A DNA stretch of 64,000 nucleotides from positions 1 to 64,000 of the forward strand of contig JBBSLP010000002.1 in assembly GCA_038255145.1 (NCBI GenBank), written 5' to 3'. The notes under the pieces were generated by a model that did no database searches, was not told the origin of the DNA, and saw only the letters and a list, made by a program, of their open reading frames with translations. Both the position numbers and the translations under genes were made by a program. Shown piece by piece: positions 1-6,957 of this stretch. This DNA is from WHTX01 sp038255145. GTDB lineage: Bacteria > Actinomycetota > Acidimicrobiia > Acidimicrobiales > CAIXPF01. Within the stretch, counting starts at the first letter, position 1. Every line of letters starts with the position of its first letter.

Positions 1-42
1 CTTTGGATCAGGAGGCTGGAGGTTCGAGCCCTCCCCCGCCAG
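1..42 (+). tRNA. tRNA-Gln (TTG), 3' portion only
   Basis: The window opens inside a tRNA. Bases 18-34 form a perfect T-arm (stem GGAGG, loop TTCGAGC, stem CCTCC). Bases 35-41 (CCCGCCA) are the 3' acceptor strand and base 42 (G) the discriminator; CCA is not encoded. Bases 1-7 (CTTTGGA) fit an anticodon loop with anticodon TTG, followed by a stem strand TCAGG and a 5-base variable loop. A72 implies a U1-A72 end pair, and with G73 this is characteristic of tRNA-Gln. The 5' half lies outside the window, so the anticodon reading depends on my alignment of the loop. From memory, a tRNA-Gln often lies near glmU in actinobacteria, which fits glmU 26.6 kb downstream. Confidence 0.72.
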
Positions 43-119
43 CTACCCCCCTGAGCAGGGCGGTGTTCGCGCCGCCTGCAAAGCCGGGGCGGATGGCCTC
101 AGCTTCGCCGTGAGGGCTC

Positions 120-480
120 GGTGGCCGGGCCCACGCCGTCCAACCCGTCACTGCGCTGCAGCGCGAGTACTCGCTGTGGTGGTGCGGGCCCGAGCAGGCC
201 ATCCTGCCCGTGCTCGACGAGCTCGCCCAGCGCGAGGTCCAGGCGCTGGGCGCCCAGCACGGCATCGTCACCCAGACCTGGTCACCGATCGGCGGCATCA
301 CCTTCTACCGCGATGGCCAGCACACCAGCACCCTCGAGGACGCGGTCATCGGCGGGATCGCCGAGACCCACGGCAAGACCCCGGCCCAGGTGATGCTGCG
401 CTGGGGCCTGCAGGAGGGAGGCTCGGTCACCCCCAGGTCCACCAGGGCGGACCGCATCGCCGGAACATCCCTGACCCTGC
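120..480 (+). pseudogene. Chimeric aldo/keto reductase remnant
   Basis: An open frame beginning after a stop at 111 reads RAHAVQPVTALQREYSLWW, the mid-protein signature of one aldo/keto reductase (AKR) type. Near base 222 it changes, without losing frame, into a peptide typical of another AKR branch: AQREVQALGAQHGI, then WSPIGG, then TPAQVMLRWGLQEG and a STRADRIA motif near the NADPH site. The N-terminal TIM-barrel half, with the Asp and Tyr catalytic residues, is absent. After RIA the expected C-terminal sequence is lost, although the frame runs on to a stop at 549-551. It looks like an in-frame deletion fusing two neighbouring AKR genes, followed by decay. No start or ribosome site was seen. 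Confidence 0.65.
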
Positions 481-540
481 CGCACCTTCTCCCCTTCGAC
501 CGCTTCATCGGTCGTCGCCACGACCTCGCGGGGGCGTACC

Positions 541-2481
541 TCACACGGTGACGGTGCGTGAGGCCACCAGCTCGTCGGCGGCGAAGCCATCGATGCGGAC
601 GGGGGTCCCCGCAGCGGGAGAGGTCACCCGGGCCGTGGCCGAGCCTCCGCCGCCGGGCAGGTCGACCGTGGCCCGGGGCCGGGAGCCCACGTAGATGTCG
701 GCCCGCTCGACCCCGAGGGCATCGATCTTGACCGTCAGCTCGGTCCCCGTCGCCGCCAGCTCGACGTCGAGGCGGCGGATGGTCATGTCGGCCAGGAGGC
801 GGCCGGCGTGTTCGAGCAGGTCGACGTTGCCCCTCAGCACGTCGTCCCTGGTCATGCGGTGGCGGTCGTCGGGGATGATGCCCAGGTCCTCGACCGGGGT
901 CCCGGCCTGGGCCCCCACCCGCAGGGTGCGACGGATGGACACCCGCATGTCGGCCCCTCCGGGCAGCTTGCGGTAGGGGGATTGGGGATCGGGCGCGGGT
1001 ACGTCGAGCAGGGTCTTCAGCAGGCCGTGGGTCCACACGTTGGCCCCGCCGGCGCCGGTGTTGTCGTCGACCCCCAGCACCTTGCCGATCTCGTGGTCCT
1101 TGAAACCTGCGGCGAAGATGTCGGTGGCCGAGTAGCACCGGGCGTCGGTCACCAGCACCACGGGGCCGTGGTAGCGCTGGCCCTTGGCGTTGGCCGCCCG
1201 CTCCGGGGTGATGGCGAAGCCGGCCGAGTGCAGCGCCCCCGTCTCCACGGCCTGGTCCATGGACCCGTACCAGGGGCCGAGGTCGATCTGGCCGGTGGGG
1301 TTGGCCTTGTGCTGTCGGCACACCCGCAGGTTGAGGCCGCTGATCAGGAACTGGGTCGGTTCCGGGGTGATGTGGTGGGGGGTGAAGAGCTGGAGGGACA
1401 GCTCGCTGGCGAAGATGTGGCCCCCGCCGTTGCCCCGCACGTCGAGGATCAGGCCCCGCTCGGGCAGGAGGTCGACGAGGCGGGCCAGTTCGTCCACGAA
1501 GGCGTCGGGATCGGTGACGTTGAAGCTGAAGATGCGCACGTGGCCGAACTCTCCGGACGTGGTCGTCACCGTGGTGGCCCGGAACGTCGTGGGCATGGTG
1601 GAGGGGATCTCGCCGGCGGCGGCTGCGGCCCGTGAGGTCGGGTCGGGGACGTCGCCGGCGGCGAGCACCTCGGACAACTCGACCACGGCCGGCGCGAACA
1701 GCAGCACCTTGGCCCGGCCGATCTCGTCGGCGTCGAGGTCCAGGCCCTGGGACAGGGCCGTGGTGCTGAGCTGGTCCAGGCCGCCCACGAACGGGGGTAG
1801 GTTGTCGGCCACCTGCCACCGCTCGCGCCGCTCCTGCACCTTGCCTGCCGAGTCGACGAAGGTCACCGTCACCCACTCCTCGTCGGGCGGCAGGTGGATG
1901 CGCAGCGACCGGATGGTCATGGAGTCCAGGCCCCGGGCGTGGCGGGCCGCGGCGTTGCTCCCGGCGAAGCGGGCCCCGTTCACCGTCACCGCCCGGTCCA
2001 TGGGGATGCCGTTCCAGTGGGTGATCTCGACGCCGGGGGTGAAGCCGGGGGGTGCGTAACCCGGCTTCAGCCGGGACACCACGTAGTGGGTGCGGTCGTC
2101 GTCGTGCCATTCCTCGACCTGGAAGGGCAGGTAGGCGATCTTGCCGGAGAAGGGGAGGGGGAGCAGGTAGTTGGTGTGCAGATCGTGGACCGAGTGGAAG
2201 ATCTCCGACAGCTCTGAGTGGAACACCCACTCCGGGGACATCGTCGTCGCCGTCTGGTGCTCGAGGCGGGCGCGCAGCAGGCGTAGGCGCTGCACGGGGT
2301 TGACCGCGTACATGGCCACCTTGAGGGGCAGGTGGGCGTAGTTCTGCTCGAAGAGCACCAGCGCCTGGTCGACCAGCAGCCTGCGATCGTCGAGCGTCAG
2401 CGTTCCCGCACCAGCCAGGAAGGTGGCGATGTCCGTCGACCCTGGCAGCCGCACCGATGGGTCACTGGCGAGCGTCGTCAT
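541..2481 (-). CDS. S41-family (C-terminal processing/tricorn-like) peptidase
   Basis: A 646-residue protein. The C-terminal half carries the S41 core: GLILDVRGNGGGH (about residues 343-355) and DARCYSATDIFAAGFKDH (about 447-463), in which Ser451 aligns with the family's catalytic serine. The N-terminal 300 residues look like the all-helical lead and PDZ-like region of large S41 proteins, and a beta-rich tail of about 100 residues follows the protease domain. No signal peptide is evident, so a cytoplasmic location is likely. The gene is divergent from the sigma-factor gene with a 128-bp gap, so shared control is possible. The ATG at 2481 is the only good start. The physiological substrate is unknown. 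Confidence 0.85.
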   Translation of the reverse strand: MTTLASDPSVRLPGSTDIATFLAGAGTLTLDDRRLLVDQALVLFEQNYAHLPLKVAMYAVNPVQRLRLLRARLEHQTATTMSPEWVFHSELSEIFHSVHDLHTNYLLPLPFSGKIAYLPFQVEEWHDDDRTHYVVSRLKPGYAPPGFTPGVEITHWNGIPMDRAVTVNGARFAGSNAAARHARGLDSMTIRSLRIHLPPDEEWVTVTFVDSAGKVQERRERWQVADNLPPFVGGLDQLSTTALSQGLDLDADEIGRAKVLLFAPAVVELSEVLAAGDVPDPTSRAAAAAGEIPSTMPTTFRATTVTTTSGEFGHVRIFSFNVTDPDAFVDELARLVDLLPERGLILDVRGNGGGHIFASELSLQLFTPHHITPEPTQFLISGLNLRVCRQHKANPTGQIDLGPWYGSMDQAVETGALHSAGFAITPERAANAKGQRYHGPVVLVTDARCYSATDIFAAGFKDHEIGKVLGVDDNTGAGGANVWTHGLLKTLLDVPAPDPQSPYRKLPGGADMRVSIRRTLRVGAQAGTPVEDLGIIPDDRHRMTRDDVLRGNVDLLEHAGRLLADMTIRRLDVELAATGTELTVKIDALGVERADIYVGSRPRATVDLPGGGGSATARVTSPAAGTPVRIDGFAADELVASRTVTV

Positions 2482-2609
2482 CGTGGTTCCACCCTTTCGT
2501 TTCCCGGTGGGAGTGCCCGAGGTGGCGTCCAGATACGTCGGCTCCCCGGGTGATCACCGCGGCCGCGCTTGTCGAGGACGAGACGTTGCCGCGATGGGCA
2601 GGGGTGACG

Positions 2610-3185
2610 ATGGCGCCCATGGTCACCACTGCGTCGCCCCTCAGCAGCTCCGAGGCTGTCGCCCGACTGCGACGGGGTGATGCCGACGCCCTCGGCGAGG
2701 TCACCCGGCGCTTCGGGACCCTGGTCACCGCAGCCGCCCGTCGCGTCCTCGGCACCGCGCCCGAGGTGGATGACGTCGTGCAGGAGACCTGGATGGCCCT
2801 GCTGGCCAACGCCGGCACCATCCGTGAACCCCAGTTCCTGGGCTCGTGGTTGTGGACCACGGCGACGAACCTCGCTCGGCGTTCGGCCCGGATGTCGGCC
2901 CGCACCGTGGTCACCGATCCTGCGGCCCTGCCCGACCCGTCGACCAGCCAGGCCGACGTGTCCGACCAGGTCGAGCTGGGTGACCTGTGCACCATCGTGC
3001 ACCGGGTGGTGGGCGGGCTGCCCGCGCCTGACCGCCAGCTGGTGGAGCTGCTCTTCGGCGGGGCCGAGTTGCCCTATGCCGACGTCGCCGTCCTCGTGAA
3101 CCGTCCGGTGGGCAGCCTGGGGCCGACCCGGCGTCGGCTCCTGACCCGACTGGCCCGTGACCCCGCCATCGGGGCCATGGCCTGA
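2610..3185 (+). CDS. ECF-type RNA polymerase sigma factor
   Basis: A 191-residue sigma-70-family protein. Region 2 is visible at about residues 15-85, including EVDDVVQETWMALL and the helix FLGSWLWTTATNLARR. Region 4 occupies the last 65 residues (LPAPDRQLVELLF ... NRPVGSLGPTRRRLLTRL). The ATG at 2610 is preferred because AGGGG lies 5 bases upstream; the frame stays open further upstream but reads as non-coding sequence. No anti-sigma gene is adjacent. The upstream neighbour is the divergent S41 peptidase, a pairing compatible with an envelope or protein-stress role, but that is inference. The region-4 GPTRRRLL in place of the usual V/IGSRL-type helix is slightly atypical. Confidence 0.85.
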   Translation: MAPMVTTASPLSSSEAVARLRRGDADALGEVTRRFGTLVTAAARRVLGTAPEVDDVVQETWMALLANAGTIREPQFLGSWLWTTATNLARRSARMSARTVVTDPAALPDPSTSQADVSDQVELGDLCTIVHRVVGGLPAPDRQLVELLFGGAELPYADVAVLVNRPVGSLGPTRRRLLTRLARDPAIGAMA

Positions 3186-3497
3186 ACGGGTCGGTGACGA
3201 CGGAGGACGACACCGCTCGCGAACGCGCTGGGTGCAGTCTTCAACACGTCGGGCGCGAACTCCTTCTGACGTCATGTCGACATTCACCAGATCTGCATCA
3301 TCGAGGCGCAGGTCGCACGGCGTGGCGGCCATGTCCCTGCCTATGTTGTGCCATGCGGAGTGGGGCGGAGCCCCTGTGACGTGATGGTCGCTGAAACACC
3401 GGATGATGCCGGCATCCGAAACGGCGACGATCTGCATGGCGCTAGGCATCGGGCGGCCACGGTCGAACGGTGATCGTCGAAGGGGAAGGATGCCGAC
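3186..3497. other. Intergenic gap, no gene recognised
   Basis: A 312-bp stretch between the sigma-factor gene and the BTAD regulator. No reading frame has family resemblance or a convincing start. It ends in a strong Shine-Dalgarno tract (AGGGGAAGGA at 3481-3490) belonging to the next gene. Confidence 0.6.
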
Positions 3498-4310
3498 GTG
3501 CTCGCTGAGGACTTCCATGAGGTGGGTGAGGGGGCCCAGCTGTCGACGGACCGGTTACACGTCGTCATCGGGTCCACCCCCCGCCCGGCCGCACCCGTGG
3601 CCACGCTGCTCCTGCTGCGGAACTTCGAACTGCGGGTGGGGCACCGGCTGCTCGTCCTGCCCCACAACGTGCAACGGGTCGTGGCCTTCCTCGCGGTCCG
3701 CGAACGACCCCAGGTGCGGTCCACGGTGGCGTCGACCTTGTGGATGGACGTCACCGAGCAACGTGCGGCCGCCAACCTGCGCACCGCCCTGTGGCGTCTG
3801 CGGCGCACGGGGATCGACGTCGTGGAGGCCTCGGGGCCCTACCTGGCCCTGGCCGGGGCCGTGGACGTCGACCTGCACCGGTTGACGGGTCAGGCCCGTC
3901 GCCTCGTCGCCGCCGGTGGCGACCTCGAAGAGGCCGACACCGACCCCGACGGGTTGGGCGATGACCTCCTACCGGAGTGGGATGAGGACTGGATCCTCTA
4001 CGAGCGCGAGCGCCTGCGTCAGCTGCGGGTCCACGCCCTCGAGGCCCTGGCCGGCCGGTTGACCAGCCAGCGACGCTTTGGCGAGGCCATCGACGTGGCC
4101 CACGCCGCCGTCGCCGCCGACCCGCTGCGGGAGAGCGCCCACCGCTGCCTCATCCAGGCCCACCTGGCCGAGGCCAACGTCGGCGAGGCGCGACGGCAGT
4201 ACGAGCTCCTCAGGGCCCTGCTCGGCGACCAGCTCGGGGTGGCCCCCTCGGTGGAGCTCGACCACCTCTGCCACGGCACGGCGTCGGAGGCCGGCGTCGG
4301 GGGGCGGTGA
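3498..4310 (+). CDS. SARP/BTAD-domain transcriptional regulator
   Basis: A 270-residue protein with the layout of AfsR/SARP-type regulators. The N-terminal part (about residues 30-100) is winged-helix-like: FELRVGHRLLVLPHNVQR, then RAAANLRTALWRLRR. It is followed by a bacterial transcriptional activation domain made of TPR-like helices: RLRQLRVHALEALAGRL, FGEAIDVAHAAVAADPLRESAHR, and a final YELLRALLGDQLGVAPS. No ATPase or sensor domain is attached. The GTG at 3498 is chosen because AGGGGAAGGA sits 7 bases upstream. It stops 4 bp before the convergent monooxygenase gene ends. The regulated genes cannot be told from the sequence; such proteins often control nearby specialised metabolism. Confidence 0.85.
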   Translation: MLAEDFHEVGEGAQLSTDRLHVVIGSTPRPAAPVATLLLLRNFELRVGHRLLVLPHNVQRVVAFLAVRERPQVRSTVASTLWMDVTEQRAAANLRTALWRLRRTGIDVVEASGPYLALAGAVDVDLHRLTGQARRLVAAGGDLEEADTDPDGLGDDLLPEWDEDWILYERERLRQLRVHALEALAGRLTSQRRFGEAIDVAHAAVAADPLRESAHRCLIQAHLAEANVGEARRQYELLRALLGDQLGVAPSVELDHLCHGTASEAGVGGR

Positions 4311-4314
4311 CGCG

Positions 4315-5556
4315 TCAGGCGGCGCGGATGCGGTCGAGCACCGTGGGGTCGAGGGCGGTGACGGGCACCGTCTCGGGGCCGGCGAACATGCCCAGCACCA
4401 AGGGGAACAGCTGGAGGTCCATGGCCGCCATGGCCCGGCCGAAGAGCTGGCGGCGGGCGCTTCGGTTGGCGGCCCGCTCGACGCCGGCTGCGCTGATGAC
4501 ATCGGCGATGAGCCGCAACCGGGCCAGGTCGTCACTCCGTTCGCGGCCGTAGGGGGCGAAGTCCGGGGGTCGCCGGGCGCCGGCCAGCACCAGTTCGCCG
4601 ACGAGGCGGGCGTCGCGCAGGGCGATGGACAGACCGCAGCCGATCGTGGGGTCGTTGTGTCCGGCCGCATCCCCGATGAGCACCACCCCCTCGGCGACGG
4701 GGTGCTCGGTCCACGTGTCGGTGCCGGGAAAGGCCCCGCACGGTCCGGCGGGCCGGGCCGCAGCCAGGGCCGCGGCCTCGGGTACGGCGATGGCGGCGGC
4801 GTCGGCCACGAAGCGCGCCGCCCCGCCGGCGCCGGCGTAACGGGTGCGCTCTTCGGTGGGGACCATGTGGTAGCCCCGGGCCAGGCCGTTGCCCTGGTGC
4901 AGCAGGAGGAACAGGCCCTGGTCGGTCTCGGCCAGCACGTCGTGGTCGGCGGGGGCGACGGCGGTGTCGAGCCCTTCCATCAGCAGGCCGGCCACCCAGC
5001 CCGTGGCCTGCTGCTCGTGCAGGGTGATGCCGGCGTGGCGACGCACCAGCGAGGCGCGGCCGTCGGCCCCCACCACCAGGGATGTCCGCACCTCGTGGCT
5101 GTTGCCGTCGCGCGATCCGAAGCGCACCGTCGGCGTGGGCCCCATGACCACGGTCACGTCGGTGACCCCCCGTCGCACCGAGGCCCCGGCATCCGTCGCC
5201 GCGTCGAGCAGCGCCTGGCACGCCGCGGGGTGGGCCAGGTTGAGGGTGCCCTCGACGCCGGCCACCACGAGGCCGACAGGGATGGCGCTGGGGTCCTGTC
5301 CCCCTTCTCCATAGCGAAGCCAGGTCGGTGACCAGTGGGCCCCGGCGGCCTCGAGCGCGGTGGCCACCCCCAACTGCTGGGCCTCGCGCACCCCCCAGGG
5401 CTGGAGGCTCTCGCCCCGCACCCGGTCCACGAAGCACGTCGACGCCTCGACCACGAGCACCTCGAGCCCGGCCCTGGCCAGCACGGTGGCCAGGGCCGAG
5501 CCGGAGATGCCCCCGCCGACGACGACCACGTCGGCCGTGGTTGTGTCCTGGCTCAT
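4315..5556 (-). CDS. FAD-dependent (aromatic hydroxylase-type) monooxygenase/oxidoreductase
   Basis: A 413-residue flavoprotein. The N-terminal Rossmann motif VVVGGGISGSALATVLARAG binds the ADP part of FAD and is followed by a conserved Glu (VVEAS). VVGADGRASLVRR (about residues 163-175) is the DG motif of class A flavin hydroxylases, and GVVLIGDAAGHNDPTIGCGL (about 295-314) is the GD motif contacting the FAD ribityl chain. No signal peptide or membrane segment is seen. The gene is divergent from a TetR regulator across a 64-bp gap that contains an inverted repeat, so that repressor very likely controls it. The substrate is unknown; an aromatic or polyketide-like compound is plausible. Confidence 0.88.
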   Translation of the reverse strand: MSQDTTTADVVVVGGGISGSALATVLARAGLEVLVVEASTCFVDRVRGESLQPWGVREAQQLGVATALEAAGAHWSPTWLRYGEGGQDPSAIPVGLVVAGVEGTLNLAHPAACQALLDAATDAGASVRRGVTDVTVVMGPTPTVRFGSRDGNSHEVRTSLVVGADGRASLVRRHAGITLHEQQATGWVAGLLMEGLDTAVAPADHDVLAETDQGLFLLLHQGNGLARGYHMVPTEERTRYAGAGGAARFVADAAAIAVPEAAALAAARPAGPCGAFPGTDTWTEHPVAEGVVLIGDAAGHNDPTIGCGLSIALRDARLVGELVLAGARRPPDFAPYGRERSDDLARLRLIADVISAAGVERAANRSARRQLFGRAMAAMDLQLFPLVLGMFAGPETVPVTALDPTVLDRIRAA

Positions 5557-5574
5557 CGACCACCCCCTGGACGA

Positions 5575-5610
5575 GTTACGTCACGCTGTATCATAACGTC
5601 GTTGCGTAAC
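5575..5610. promoter_or_regulatory. Candidate TetR operator between divergent genes
   Basis: GTTACG at 5575-5580 and CGTAAC at 5605-5610 are perfect inverted repeats separated by 24 bp. Inside lies a smaller dyad AACG-T-CGTT (5595-5603) and an AT-rich TATCATAA that could be a -10 element. The site fills the 64-bp gap between the monooxygenase and TetR genes, where a dual-control operator is expected. Confidence 0.6.
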
Positions 5611-5620
5611 CTGTCAACCG

Positions 5621-6250
5621 ATGGCCCGACCGCACAAGCACGACGACGCCACCCGGGAGGCCCTGCTCGACGCCGCTGAGCACCTGCTGGCAACCGCAGG
5701 ACCGGAAGCGGTGTCGGTGCGGGCGGTGGCCGATGCCATCGACGCCTCGACCCGGGCCGTCTACAGCGTGTTGGGCTCCAAGCACGCCCTCATCGAGGGC
5801 CTGGCCGCCCGAGGCTTCGGCTACCTGGCCGACCTCGTCGAACGCGTGCCCCGCACCGAAGATCCCCTGGCCGACCTGGTCGCCGTGGGGGTCGACGGCT
5901 TCCGGACCTTCGCCGTGGGCCGACCCCACCTGTTCCGCGTCACCTTCGACCGCCTCAGCCCCGACGTCTTCCGCCAGCCCGAGGTGTACCCCCAGCTCGA
6001 TCGGGCCCTGACCGCCCTGACCAGCCGGGTGGTGCGGGCCGTGAGCGCCGGTCTGCTCCCGCCCCGGCCCACCATCGAGCTGGCCTACATGTTCCATGCC
6101 GTGAGCCACGGTCTGGCCGCCAACGAGCTGAGCCGCCTGCCTCCTCCGGTCGGGGCCGGCTTCTGGTCCAACACGGCGGCCATGGACATGGAGCAGGTGT
6201 GGCGCACGACCGTCTCCGCCTTCGTGCACGGTCTGCGCGTCACCGGGTAG
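5621..6250 (+). CDS. TetR-family transcriptional repressor
   Basis: A 209-residue protein with an N-terminal TetR DNA-binding domain: TREALLDAAEHLLATAGPEA and then VRAVADAIDASTRAVYSVLGSKHALIEGL (residues about 10-50), where SKHALIEGL is the usual end of helix 4. The remaining 150 residues form an alpha-helical ligand-binding domain resembling the TetR_C group with a WHG-like tail (FHAVSHGLAANEL). The start at 5621 gives the standard short lead before the helix-turn-helix. It is divergent from the FAD monooxygenase with the inverted repeat 5575-5610 between them, so autoregulation and repression of the monooxygenase are likely. The inducer is unknown. Confidence 0.92.
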   Translation: MARPHKHDDATREALLDAAEHLLATAGPEAVSVRAVADAIDASTRAVYSVLGSKHALIEGLAARGFGYLADLVERVPRTEDPLADLVAVGVDGFRTFAVGRPHLFRVTFDRLSPDVFRQPEVYPQLDRALTALTSRVVRAVSAGLLPPRPTIELAYMFHAVSHGLAANELSRLPPPVGAGFWSNTAAMDMEQVWRTTVSAFVHGLRVTG

Positions 6251-6271
6251 GAGGGGACACCGCCGCCGGCC

Positions 6272-6890
6272 TCACGCCGGGGGGACGCCGACGGCGCTGG
6301 TGATGCGCAGGACCCGTCCCGTCTTGGGGCCACCGGTGCCGATGGGCACGAGCTTCGAGGTGAGGAACGTCGTCTGGCGGGTCTGGGCCTTCTCCGCCTT
6401 GTCCCGCGTGCCCGCCTTGCCGATCTTCGCCCGCTCGCTGATCTCGAGGAACCGGGTCTCACCGACGGTCCACAGCTCGGCCTCGCGTTCGGGTTGGTCC
6501 TCGTGGTCGGGCAGGGTCCAGTGCAGGCCCAGCACCGGGGCGAAGCAGCGCAGCCCCTCCGGTGTCGGCGCGCCCAGTTGGCGACCAGTCCTCCTCGAGC
6601 TTGTCCTCGTCGGTGTCGTTGGTGGCCGCCCAGGCGCTGACGTCGTCGGGGGCGGGGCGGATCTTGACGGTCACCTCACCGGGTCCTTTGGCGTCGAGCC
6701 GGAAGCGGATGATGAGGTTGGCATCGTCCAGGGCCAGGGTGCCGTCCGCTGTCCTCAGGTCGCAGAAGGCTACGAGCCGCATTGCTGCGGAGTCTCCGAT
6801 GTCGAGGTCCAGAGCGTCCAGGGCGTCGTTGGCGTCTGGACCTTCGATCGTGCTCTTGATCTCAACCTTCTCCAGCTTTGGCGCGGCCAT
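6272..6890 (-). pseudogene. Frameshifted CYTH-like hypothetical protein
   Basis: Read from the ATG at 6890, the protein begins MAAPKLEKVEIKSTIEG and contains LIIRFRLDAKGPGEVTVKIRP, reminiscent of the paired acidic and basic strands of CYTH/triphosphate-tunnel proteins. After LEEDWSPTG (near 6572) the frame turns into Pro/Arg/Gly-rich noise. A second frame takes over at once (GAPTPEGLRCFAPVLGLHW ... RFLEISERAKIG) and ends at 6272. A single-base shift at about 6570 would restore one protein of about 205 residues. It is either a genuine pseudogene or a sequence error. The CYTH resemblance is weak. Confidence 0.6.
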
Positions 6891-6957
6891 GGGTGGAGCT
6901 TCTCACCCGAGGCTGACCTTGGCTTGTGATCAATGGGCGCCGCAGCTCAGATCGTTC

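Noticed and set aside
305..2230. 641-codon minus-strand frame overlapping the S41 peptidase
   Set aside because: The peptidase frame (541-2481) contains all S41 motifs; the other frame is Arg/Pro/Gly-rich with none.
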